NCBI GenBank assembly: GCA_949317995.1
Contig: OX439048.1
Coordinates: forward strand, 28,215,495 to 28,279,494
DNA from: Acholoe squamosa
Lineage: Eukaryota > Annelida > Polychaeta > Phyllodocida > Polynoidae
Direction: 5' to 3'
Length of the DNA: 64,000 bases
In this document: positions 1 through 9,549 of the stretch, piece by piece
Numbering within the stretch: the first letter of the stretch is position 1
Layout of the letters: every line of letters begins with the position of its first letter
Made by a program: the position numbers and the translations under genes
The notes under the pieces: model-generated
What the model was told of the DNA's origin: nothing
Database searches by the model: none
Seen by the model: the letters and a program-made list of their open reading frames with translations, nothing else

Positions 1-60
1 TGTGACGTCACTGACAAACCGAAAACATAATGAAGTTGCTACTGTCGCTGCGCTCCCGGC

Positions 61-99
61 CGCTACGATGAACCGCTACGATGAACCGCTACGCTGAAC
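61..99. repeat. 13-bp tandem repeat, 3 copies
   Basis: The unit CGCTACGATGAAC is repeated three times head to tail; the third copy has one change (GATG to GCTG). A CRE-like TGACGTCA lies at 3-10. No gene is apparent on either side within the visible sequence. Confidence 0.8.
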
Positions 100-516
100 C
101 GTCATGAAAGTCATTGGATTGTGAAGCATATATACCTTTACAATAGCCATCCTTAAGATTAGTAGAAATAGGTATCCCATATTTGATGATAGTGTCCATA
201 AATAAGGTTGCCATTTCTTAATTTCAACTAAAATTTCCAATAATCCAACAGTAAAAATAGAGGACAAGCATGCCAGTCGTCTCCTTTGTCTTGCCAAATG
301 AAAATGAGGCTGACCTAGAAAGACACTGCTTCGCAGAGTAGGGCGAACGCAGGGAGCATATATTTTTTGTGTCTATAATAGATTATAAAATAAAGTTTAA
401 AGTCATGTCGCTAAGGGTTGAAAAGGAATATCACTAAGACAGTAGTAGAAAACAGAGCAAATAAGTTTAATAAAGAATATTTTAATAACTTACAACAAAT
501 CATGTCTGAAAATTTA

Positions 517-730
517 TGATAATAATCAAATGCGTGGGCACATCTAAATGAAAGATTGTAACCCTTGCGCATAGACGCGTATAGCGTGGACACATCTACC
601 ACATTTATGCTTAATACTAATTAGTCATATACGCGTTGAGTAATACTGAACCCAATTTAATATGAAAAATCACAATTTTCTTCATACATATGCTTACTTG
701 TAATTCACAGTGATTGTACAGTCTTTGAAC
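517..730. repeat. Duplicated 3' end of the recombinase gene, copy 1
   Basis: About 210 bp that recur at 1877-2079 with scattered substitutions and small indels. This copy holds the true last codons and stop of the recombinase reading frame plus downstream sequence. Shared landmarks are GTGGACACATCTAC, CTTAATACTAATTAGTCATA and ATTCACAGTGATTGTACAG. Confidence 0.8.
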
Positions 731-1406
731 GACACATTAGAGAAAATTGTGGTGGCCTGAGGGTTTTGTTCTAGGTTCATCACCCTGTTGACATTAACAC
801 TCACATCAGTGGTACTGTTGGAGGTACATGGTACATCATTGGTGCTACTTGGAGGTTTGGTAACAGTACCACAAGGTACAATATCAGGTGGAGGCTTACT
901 CACAGTGGAAGACGGTACTCTACGGGACAACTTAAGACTCATTTCGCGTCTTTGTTCATCCGGTGTTTTCGAGTAATACTCGATGGAGTTCTCACTCTTG
1001 TGTCCCGTCACAGACTTAATGTCCCATGACGGGACACCTTCTTCGCGCAGGGTCGTGACACATGTCGTGCAGACACAATGATTGGTATAGATCTGAGATA
1101 ATTTAGCTTCCTTTGAAATGTTACTCATGAGTTTTCCCAGTGAGTTTATCCCAATGGGCAATTTTGTATACCAGATTGGATGGTTTGCGAATCCCTTATA
1201 CTTGGGCATTTGATAAAAAGATGGGTTTTCGGGACACAATTTACGAGCGTAAGGCTCGTCAATGGGCAATTTTGTACATCTGAAGCGTACATACGCTGAC
1301 TGTGCTCATGGCTCAACCCTTGATGATTTCTTTCTTTAGGGTTGAAAGTGAGGGTAACATATTCTTGTTCGTTTTCGTCTAATTTGAATACAAAATGGTC
1401 TTTCAT
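694..1406 (-). pseudogene. Crypton/DUF3504-type tyrosine recombinase, catalytic C-terminal part (decayed)
   Basis: Seen: on the minus strand the frame ending at 694 encodes a phage-integrase-like C-terminal domain of the type found in Crypton transposons and in ZMYM/KIAA1958-like DUF3504 proteins. Landmarks are WYTKLPIGINSLGKLM, TNHCVCTTC, VTGHKS and IEYYSKTPDEQRREMS, followed by a Ser/Pro/Thr-rich tail and a C-terminal FKDCTITVNYK. The region from 1406 to about 1265 (FKLDENEQEYVTLTF, HSQRMYA) fits the same domain in another frame, so there is a frameshift near 1265. Family knowledge: the strand-transfer site uses Arg, His-x-x-Arg, His and Tyr. The His, the GH and the Tyr context are present, but the Arg of HxxR is Cys (TGC), as expected from C-to-T change in a CGC codon. 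Inference: a catalytically dead, broken copy. It could be a domesticated gene rather than a transposon remnant, but the frameshift argues against that. Confidence 0.75.
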
Positions 1407-1574
1407 AAGCTAAGGCATACCTTCGAGTGCCCGTCTTCCGAAGTGGAGCGTTACTTCGTAAAAGACCTTGTACAATAGGTGTTTTGGTGTATCATGTGAC
1501 AATACTCGGGTAGAATACATTAACGCTGTCTACTTTTGTGATAGACGCGTAATGCGTGGACACATCAAGACTCT

Positions 1575-1838
1575 TTTCCTTGTTTATTTTAATGTGCCCT
1601 TTCATAACATTGTTTGCACTTGTAAACATTGGATCAGTGATTATGTTATAACCCACATTATGTGGTGGCTCATTTAGGTGGCACTGGACACAGGCTCTTA
1701 TACACAGTAGGCTCTTTTTCGAATATTCCAATCCCTCTTTCGTCCTTACATTAGTGTAGAAGTGCTTCAGCAGCTCGGCAATCTTTTCCTTCCCTTTGGT
1801 TTCAAATTCACCATCTTCTCCTACATCTATCAACCAAG
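1575..1838 (-). pseudogene. Crypton/DUF3504 recombinase upstream exon (N-terminal core-binding part)
   Basis: Seen: on the minus strand a pyrimidine-rich tract with TTTTCAG ends at 1839 and makes a convincing 3' splice site. The exon then reads LLKHFYTNVRTKEGLEYSK, IRACVQCHL and NIITDPMFTSANNVMKGH. These match the helical N-terminal domain seen in DUF3504/Crypton proteins, which precedes the catalytic domain at 694-1406. Inference: the recombinase was intron-containing and this is one exon. The downstream end is unclear because no convincing GT donor follows the conserved part; after about 1575 the sequence becomes a motif (GATGTGTCCACGC) that recurs at about 590 and 1950. Upstream exons were not identified. 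Confidence 0.65.
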
Positions 1839-1876
1839 CTGAAAAGAATAAAAAAAAATGTATATATGTTATATTT

Positions 1877-2079
1877 ATAATAATAAACAAATGCATGGGC
1901 ACATCTAAATGAACAATTTTAACCCTTTTGCATATACGCGTTCAATAGCGTGGACACATCTACTACATTTACGCTTAATACTAATTAGTCATATACGTGT
2001 TGAGTAATACTAAACCCAATTCAATATGAAAAATCACATATGCTTACATGTAATTCACAGTGATTGTACAGTTTTTAAC
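1877..2079. repeat. Duplicated 3' end of the recombinase gene, copy 2
   Basis: Second copy of the segment at 517-730, now upstream of the exon at 1575-1838. It still contains a version of the protein's final codons (CTITVNY) followed by a stop on the minus strand. The gene tail therefore lies twice in direct orientation about 1.35 kb apart. Confidence 0.8.
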
Positions 2080-2920
2080 ATGAAAAATCACCATTTTATT
2101 GTTATATATGCCAGGCTATAGCAGTCGACACATACTGAATGACTTACATCGTTTGATGCAAAAAAATAATATATGGTCCCTGCCCAGTGCACTCTGTGCT
2201 TTCTTATAAATGTTATACAGTGAATGAAATTGAATTGACTCAGAATATCTTAATGCCCCAGGAGGTTTGTGTGTGCTGTCTGCTTTTAAGCCATTTTGAG
2301 GTGGCGTAAGGTATTTAGGTCTGTTTGTCCGAACCTTTTCTCTTTGTTATTGTTTGGGTCTGCAGCCGGCGGAGCTTCTTTGAAGTCATCGTCACCCAAC
2401 AATTCTAACTTGGATTTTTCATCACTCTCAATGTTTTAGAGATAATTGTCCCATTTGTGAGGAGCTATACGTCATATTCTCTATATCCTTTTTCATTTAC
2501 TTTAACCACAAACCCTTCTGTCCAACGGTCTTCATGTAGAACCTCTACAAGTTGCCTTTCTTGAATTTGCCCTCCACGCCATTTTGAATCGTAGCCGAGC
2601 ATGAAGAAACCAAAGTTGTGGAAATCTTTTGCTCGCGGAGGTACAAAAATATATAGGTCACACAGCGACTTCCAGTTTACTTTCAATGGAGGAGAATGGC
2701 GCATAGCTTCATATCGTTTCATGTAGCATATGATGGATTTTTTAATTAATTTCGTAATGGCAAAGGTTAATGACTATGCTATCATCAAAATGGATATCTA
2801 ATACGTCTTTTGTGAGATGGATTCCTTCTATTTCTTCTCCAAATCGTAAGAAATTGATGTCAAACATGGAGGTCAATGCGCTATTCTGGGTGAGTACTGA
2901 TTTTAACCTTCTCTTTACAG

Positions 2921-2957
2921 TCGCCCGCTTGGCCTAGTGGTAACCAGGTCTGAGCAA
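2921..2957 (+). other. tRNA-like 5' half (SINE-type A box)
   Basis: GCCCGCTTGGCCTAGTGGTAA resembles a tRNA acceptor start and pol III A box. No matching B box follows at tRNA distance. It is either the head of a tRNA-derived SINE or chance. Nothing convincing lies between here and 3540 except an imperfect inverted repeat of CCAAATCACAC at 3467-3520. Confidence 0.3.
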
Positions 2958-3552
2958 CTACCTTAATTACACCCCGGTAGGAAATTACACACTGTTGTCG
3001 TTTTACACACCACTCTCCCAAGGTGGTGATGTGATTTTCCGTGTCAGTGCAAAAAAAGCTGCCAGTGCAAGAAAAGGCACCAGTAGGAAATCCTGCTATG
3101 CTGCATTGTCTCATATTGTCAAGTGTGTATTGTAAAATGGGTTTTATCATTAATGACTGATTAGATCACTTTGGTTTTTTTTGTGATTAGCTTACTGGGA
3201 TGTTGCTCCAATCATTGATACACATTACATCATTTAGCAAAATGCATAAAGGATTAGCAAATTAGATACAAAATGGGTTGTGATGAATTTGGGATATAAT
3301 CCAGAGGGAAAATCAACTTTTCTCTGTTATAAACTAACTCTAAGGGTAAAACTTGAAAAGGTACAACTTAGACTATTTGTTTCAAGAATTACCATGATTT
3401 ATATCCATTAGAATATAAATCAGATTCGTCAAAATCATCTTTGAAATGGTTATTTTGGCAGTGATGCCAAATCACACACCACCCCCAAATCACAGGCTGC
3501 TGTGATGTGTGATTTGGTGCCGTAGCAGTTTTCCACACCGGTAGGTTATTTC

Positions 3553-3625
3553 AGCTTTGCTGGAACCTGGTAACGCGCTGGCTCTATCTTATGGAGGCCG
3601 GGGTTCGATTCCCCGATGGAGGAGT
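3553..3625 (+). other. tRNA-like pseudogene or SINE head
   Basis: CTGGTAACGCGCTGGCTC followed by GGCCGGGGTTCGATTCCCCG has a D-arm-like segment and an excellent B box/T arm (GGGTTCGATTC at 3601-3611 inside a CGGGG/CCCCG stem). The acceptor stem does not close properly, so this is more likely a tRNA-derived repeat than a working tRNA gene. Confidence 0.4.
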
Positions 3626-3856
3626 AGGGTTTTAACTATATTCTCCTGATTGTAAGACATGCTAATTATCCAAGAATAACTGCACTGGGTGCCTATTATC
3701 CATGGATAACAGCACGCCTTACAAATTTCATGATGCATGAATCATGGCGTGCAATATCGACAGTTATGTCAAGGTGAATATCGATGCTCCATTGACAATG
3801 CACTAAACCCCCGTATTGCACCCCTGCGTTAAATAACCAGGGCCAAATCCGCACGA

Positions 3857-3945
3857 TGACGTCATAGGTCTATTGCGCATGCGCAGCACTTTTGAAACGT
3901 AAACATTCAAGATGGCGGCACACGGCATTTTTGGGTAGACGACAG
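3857..3945 (+). promoter_or_regulatory. CRE + NRF-1 + YY1 promoter with first-exon donor
   Basis: Seen in order within 65 bp: TGACGTCA (3857-3864, CREB/ATF palindrome), TGCGCATGCGCA (3874-3885, NRF-1 palindrome) and CAAGATGGCGGC (3908-3919, YY1-type initiator). Then CAG|GTAAAT gives a good 5' splice donor after 3945. Family knowledge: this cluster and order is typical of TATA-less metazoan housekeeping promoters, with transcription starting at or near the YY1 motif. Inference: a plus-strand gene starts here with a short first exon. The ATG inside the YY1 motif opens only eight codons. The rest of that gene is not recognised; exon 2 might be 4049-4270. Confidence 0.6.
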
Positions 3946-4048
3946 GTAAATAAGGGTTTAATTTCAATCTTATTGATGAATTAATTTCAATCTTATTGAT
4001 GAAATATTGATTAATTATCAACCCAAACACCTTGACATAAATGTAAAG

Positions 4049-4276
4049 ATGAACTCTGAACAGTTTGAGCTTCCTGTTTCTTCACTCGGGTATCAGAATG
4101 GGAATATCCAGAAAAAGCACCCAAAATCCAAGAAATCGTGTAATAAGACATGTTATGGAACAGTGTCGAACACAGACAGTTCAAGATTCTTAGCCCGATA
4201 CCAGAATTCTAGCAAACCTTTCCTTATACTGCTGAATGGTATCAGACTGGATTTGTTTTCATGGGTATATCATTAA
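4049..4276 (+). CDS. Possible second exon of the gene starting near 3.91 kb (unrecognised)
   Basis: An open frame starts with Met right after an AG (TGTAAAG|ATG) and reads MNSEQFELPVSSLGYQ, then a Lys-rich stretch (KKHPKSKKSCNK), before stopping at 4276. The only reason to list it is its place 100 bp downstream of a strong promoter and splice donor. I do not recognise the protein and it may be chance. A 22-bp tandem duplication (TTAATTTCAATCTTATTGATGA) sits just upstream at about 3957-4005. Confidence 0.25.
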   Translation: MNSEQFELPVSSLGYQNGNIQKKHPKSKKSCNKTCYGTVSNTDSSRFLARYQNSSKPFLILLNGIRLDLFSWVYH

Positions 4277-4869
4277 AATATTTCTCCACTATTTTTGTTG
4301 ATCAGTGTTTAAGACTTCCCCCAAATGAGCTATACCAGATAAGACTGGCTTTGACTCTATATAATTTATTTTGATGGGGTAAAGGTACGTTTAGGAAGTT
4401 GTACATGTACTCACTGTTTCCTTCCTTGTGTGTCCATACTACAATGATGCTCATTGATGGGCGTAAAAAGGTGAGGGGGGGCAGGGGGTCTGCTCCAAAT
4501 CACAGAGGAGGGGTATCGTTATAATGCCCCCCCCCAAAGAAAACGATTTGCCAAGACCCATTGCAAGATGTAAAGAAACTTAAACCCTACCCTTCACGAT
4601 AGACCAATGAGATGGTGGAATAGGGGAAATGGAAGCATGGGTCTCCAATTGACCACCTACTGCTACTATGACTAGGCCTACCCATCGATCCTCGCAAATA
4701 AGGTTGTATGGTATAGCCAAACTCTCATAAAGAAGAGAGAAAAAAAAGATAGTACATGTCAGCTGGTAATTGGAACCTGCGGGGTCAGCGAGAATGATAA
4801 ATACTTTGCATACTTGGGAACCTTGTACAGATCAGTCACTAGGAGGTGCAGGGCAACCGTACTTCCCCC

Positions 4870-5330
4870 TACAACAATGACACAAGTTTACATCTCAAGT
4901 TATTCCTTGACACTGAATATGTTCTCACAAGCCTGTGGATTCCTATGGTGATTACAAGTCATAACTCATGTTGACATCTTGAGTTCTATATGATGATTAA
5001 TTAAGTTACTTCTCGTAGCAATCACAATTCATGACACAAGTTTAGATCTCAGTTTATTCCCAGGAACTGAACATGTTCTCATGAACTGGTGGATTATTGT
5101 GGGGATCACAAGTCATGACACAAGTTCAAATCTTGAGTTATCCCTAGGAACTAACTAGGTAGATTCTTGTGGCAATCACAAGTCCTGACACAGGTTTATG
5201 TCTTGAGTTATTCCCGGGAGTTGAATATGTACCTTCTAAGCAAAACCCAAGGGAATTAAATAAGTGCATTCTTGTGTGGATCACAAGTCATAACACAATT
5301 TGTATCTCAAGTTTGAGATTGAAGTTTGAA
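4870..5330. repeat. Degenerate minisatellite, about 70-105 bp period
   Basis: The phrase TCATGACACAAGTTT followed by AGTTATTCC and GAACTGAATATGTTCTCA recurs at about 4873, 4958, 5028, 5112, 5180 and 5285 with substitutions and length changes. Copies are too diverged for a recent array. No coding potential is seen. 4280-4870 shows nothing recognisable. Confidence 0.65.
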
Positions 5331-5520
5331 ATTTATAAATTTAAAGCATTTTGAGCCTTATGTCATCAAAAAAAAGTTGGGGGGCGAACATATTTTTTAT
5401 GAAGGTTTTGGTAAGGTTGTAAACCAATGTGCCAATATCAGCACACTGTGACCTACGCGAGTTCTTGCCTATTTGAAAAGAGGAACACGCTGATTCTATT
5501 ATCAAAGAATACAAATATGT

Positions 5521-5825
5521 CACTGAAAACCTAAAAGGTCTGAAACTAGTCAGCGGTGACCACTTTAGGTCCTCAAGTTGACGATACCTAAAACTACAGC
5601 TTTAGGTGGTCAAAATGACGACTTTAGGTCATCATCCTGATGACCTGAGTCATCAGGATGACAATACTGACAGTACAGAGTCGTCATATTGATGACTCAG
5701 GTCATCAGAATGACAACCTAAAGTCGTCATTTTGACTACCTAAAGCTGTAGTTTTAGGTATCATCAACTTGAGGACCTAAAGTGGTCACCGCTGACTAGT
5801 TTCAGAACTTCTCTGGTTTTCAGTG
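5521..5825. mobile_element. Foldback/MITE, near-perfect 305-bp inverted repeat
   Basis: The left arm from CACTGAAAACC (5521) through CTGAAACTAGTCAGCGGTGA to about 5670 is mirrored by the right arm ending GGTTTTCAGTG (5825). Arms match over about 140 bp with few mismatches and leave almost no loop. It has no coding capacity. The CACTG ends suggest a cut-and-paste DNA transposon derivative; I could not fix a clear target-site duplication, so the superfamily stays open. 5826-6750 shows nothing recognisable. Confidence 0.8.
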
Positions 5826-6750
5826 GTTTACCAAATACACACTGCCACCATAAATATAAAGTAGAAAGCGATACTGAACAGTAGGCCAATGATGTATATC
5901 TGGGGGCGTTCCAAAAACAACACCATTCTCTACACACTTAAAAGGTAGGCCTAACTACCTAGGGAGACAGGAGAATGATGTTTCTTGTTGGCAGAGGAAA
6001 AGTATGAAACATATTTAGTCTACACAACCCTATAGTGGAACATGTAATATACATGTGTAAGCTAAAAAAAACTACAACAGTGAAATGCCATCTTCAATGC
6101 TCTAACTAAGTATCCACACTGAATTCGCTGCTATTGTCTCCCAAGACATATTAATACGTTCAGTTTCTATTTTCTTTTGTAGTGACCATGTTCTCTCTAA
6201 CTACTGAGTAATGCAATGTTCCTTTCCCCTTACAGAAAGGTGTAGGGTAGATTTACCTTGAGACGTCCACTCAACAAAAATGGCCATGAAATTGAGCTTT
6301 CTCCTGAGTCAACATTGTAAAATGGTTGACCAGTGGTCATTGGGTCAAACAGTTGAAAATGTTGACTCAGCAGCAAACCGATTTTGAAAGCCTCTGGTGG
6401 GGTGGACATGTCAAAATATGTGGACGCGTCAAGGTTAACTTACCCCAATGCCTTAAATCTTTATGATCACCCCTGTCTCAACAAATTACTCACCAGCACT
6501 GCATTTATGCATTATGACTATGTATATACTATCCTGAATGGCTAGCCATTAGGTCTGTAGAATATAATATAATACTGATAAAAGGCAGGAAAACCTCACA
6601 TTTTCCATGTGATAGTAATTGCCTTTGTTATCTATAGAAAACTCAAAACACACCTAAAAAGACTTTTTATCTTTTCTGAAAGGTCACTATGTCACTACTA
6701 TGTATCAAGTATACACACATACACATATCACCATCACACCATGCAGACAT

Positions 6751-8256
6751 GTACTAGGGTAACTGCAGTTACCTGATCCAACATGGCAGCTTGTGATTCC
6801 ATCAGTGTTAACACTGTTTCTCATTTTATACTCTTTAATATTACCCTGTTGTATTCCATGATATATTATATGATCATAGTTAAGGTATGGATACTCATGG
6901 AAACAACCCCTGGAGGTACCCAAAGACTGGGATTACTTAGAAATCAGCCAACAATTAATATATGGTACTAGGGTAACTGATTGTGTGGTACTAGGGTAAC
7001 TGATTTCCTGTGATATGGCAGGTACTAGGGTAACTGGAAAAAAAAGTACTAGGGTAACTGATGCTGTTGGTGGAAAATGTACTAGGGTGTCTGATTTTTT
7101 TTCTATATTTTTATAAACAGATATAAGGAGAGTTAGCTGTCAGCTTGGGCTGTTTTATTCTAATAACTTGGATTATGGATCCGATGACAAGATTTTTGTC
7201 AACTTGAACAATTTTTCTTTTTAATTTGCCAATCCCTGACAGGAATTTTGAAGTATTTGACCAAAACTAAGTTAAGTTGAAAAAAAAATGTATGTATTAG
7301 TAATTGCACGACCATCTGTTTTTTGCCTCCCAATGGTTAAATTTCTCTATATCCCTATTTGTGATATTCGGAAAATTAGGTTTCCATGCTGCTTTTTCTT
7401 TTTAGCCTCCCAGCGATGGGGATATTGGTAATCAGATAGGGGGATTAGTGAACTTTTCTTTCTAACTGATGCCCGACCTTTAATAATACAGATAATTGAA
7501 AAGGTCTGTAATCCAAATGACCATAATTAAATTGCCTTGACAGTGATTCCTTGGGGTGGATTTTGGATCATTGCATGAGAAACCATGAGTATGAAAGCTT
7601 ATCAATCAAAAGTTTAGAATTACAAGCATCTACTGGAAAAATAATTTATAGGAGTGTTCAATTTTCTGTTAAGAATACACAAGACATAAAAACAACAACT
7701 GGAAGATGGTCACATATCTGATGTCTTTACTTGTACTTTCTAGGTGACATACGGGCTTCCCTAGCCCACTTAAAAGGGTCTATATCTCCTCTTTCCTATC
7801 CCCTCAGGATGTGAGTGGTGCACATATGTGCGGGCACTGACACATTCCTCTGTTAAATTATCAACCTGTGAAGCATGGGATAGCCACTTAGTGCCGCTAA
7901 AGTGCTGTAAAACACAAATCAATCAATCAATCTAGGTGACATATATCAGAGGGCTATAGTTACCCTAGTACATGGAACAACGTTCTAGAGATTTGTAGTT
8001 ACCCTAGTACCTGGCACATGGTCCCTATGATGAGCTACTTTTCTTACTTTTGGCCACTCTGGTTGGATTCTGCAGTTCATATCACCAGATACTATCCACA
8101 CAACATCAACATCATAATTTCATTTGGCCTTTATACCTTATTCGTAGTGCTCAGAGTTGTTTAAAAACGTTTTTTACCAGAGTACAGTTACCCTAGTACC
8201 CCTGTTGTAGTTACCCTAGTACTTGTTATTGTTGACCAACTTAGTTACCCCAGTAC
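6751..8256. mobile_element. Element bounded by opposed arrays of GTACTAGGGTAACT
   Basis: Six copies of GTACTAGGGTAACT lie in forward orientation at 6751, 6965, 6988, 7022, 7046 and 7079 (the last with changes). Five reverse-complement copies (AGTTACCCTAGTAC) lie at 7958, 7997, 8186, 8209 and 8243 (the last with one mismatch). The arrays face each other across about 860 bp of AT-rich sequence with no long ORF. Such opposed subterminal arrays usually bind a transposase, so a non-autonomous DNA transposon is the likeliest reading. A SINE-like insertion lies inside at 7752-7930. Confidence 0.65.
7752..7930 (+). mobile_element. SINE/LINE-tail insertion with (AATC)n tail and 13-bp TSD
   Basis: A 179-bp insert starts CGGGCTTCCC and ends AAGTGCTGTAAAACACAAATC followed by AATCAATCAATC. 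It is flanked by a perfect direct repeat TCTAGGTGACATA (7739-7751 and 7931-7943). The short tandem tail and long TSD are hallmarks of target-primed insertion by a CR1/L2-type LINE machinery. I found no clear A and B boxes, so it may be a 5'-truncated LINE end instead of a SINE. Confidence 0.7.
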
Positions 8257-8599
8257 AACCAAAACTCAAAGCACTATTTACTGCTGTTCTATACTATGTC
8301 AGCCTATGAATATTGGTTCAGACTATTGGGTCTAGAGTTTAGTTAATTAAATTGTGTACCGGAGCTCTTCCAGCTCTTTCAGTCCTATTTTGATTCATGT
8401 AATCCTGTAGGAGATAGGGGAAGGTTGCCAAGATTGGACCCTCTATGATTGTACCTCATAATTTGATGTATATATAACATTAGGTCAGTTTTGATTAGTA
8501 AGAGGTGTGTTTTGGGATTTTGGCGTATTCCATTCATGGGTTAGTAAATTGTTTCTGGCCTCAGAGTGAGATATGACTGATTCCGATGAAACATGTCAC

Positions 8600-8905
8600 T
8601 TTTGGGATTTTGGGGTATTTTAGGATACATGGGGCTGTAGAATTAAAAGAACTTAACCATTCTTCTTAATTTTGGTCTCATTTGAAAGAAAACACCCAGG
8701 GGTTAAAAAAAGTCAAATTTGTGTATGTTGGTCTATTATTTTTTGAGATATGGTGGCCAAAAGTTGAAAAATGGCCGAAAATGGCCTTTTTTCCATTTTC
8801 ACTGCATTCCAAGCCCTATATCATCAAGCCAAGCAGTAATACACCATCATAATATTACCTATTCCCTAGTGGAGGGTCCTATCTAACACTTCCATGTGGG
8901 ATTAT
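8600..8905. repeat. Dispersed repeat, copy 1 (second copy at 31890-32190)
   Basis: Shared landmarks are GGGGCTGTAGAAT, TTAACCATTCTTCT, GAAAGAAAACACC, CATCAAGCCAAGCAG and TATCTAACA. The second copy is part of the TIR transposon that hosts element B, so this is a diverged relative of that transposon. Its outer ends are not recognisable here. Confidence 0.7.
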
Positions 8906-9549
8906 AGGTGATATGTCTCCAATTTCTTTACTCTGACCATTCTTATATGTTGAAATAGTGTTGTTTGCCCGACTGATCAAAATTTTAACGGGGTTTAATG
9001 TCCCACTGCTTGAGGACATCGCGTAAGTATTTATATCATAGCTCCTTTTTGTATATTGTTATTTGTAAAAAAAATCTTTAATAATTTGATAAATTTAAAA
9101 TTAAAATTGGCAATGATTTATTTTGTCCAAATTAGAGTGATTTATTCCCTATTTCTATTTAACTTTGAAAGAGTGCTGTTATTCATAACTGTTATCAACT
9201 CTCAGTGCCACAGTCCGCAAAGACACCTCTCAGTGAATGTAATTAAATAAATGTATTTGATCTTAGAATAGAATTACTTGTTTAATGTTTCCTTGCTTGT
9301 TCAACTGTTTCACTTAGAATTAAGATTTCTGCATTGTTTACCAACATTTCAATGATATATCAATATGTGATATTAATCGGTGTAGTAGAATTATGATAGG
9401 AAAGGAAATAGTCTATATATAAAGTATTTATCTTTGTATAATGCTCGTTTGCATGACTGACCGATATCCTAAGAATTACTATGTAAAAATTGTAAAATCC
9501 TTATGTTTTATGATGAAACTGAAAATTAATGATTGTTCATTTGTTTGCA

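Noticed and set aside
2465-2722. 85-codon minus-strand frame (KRYEAMRHSPPLKVNWKSL...)
   Set aside because: No family recognised, no splice context found, and no link to the recombinase exons could be shown. It may be a real exon, but I cannot support it.
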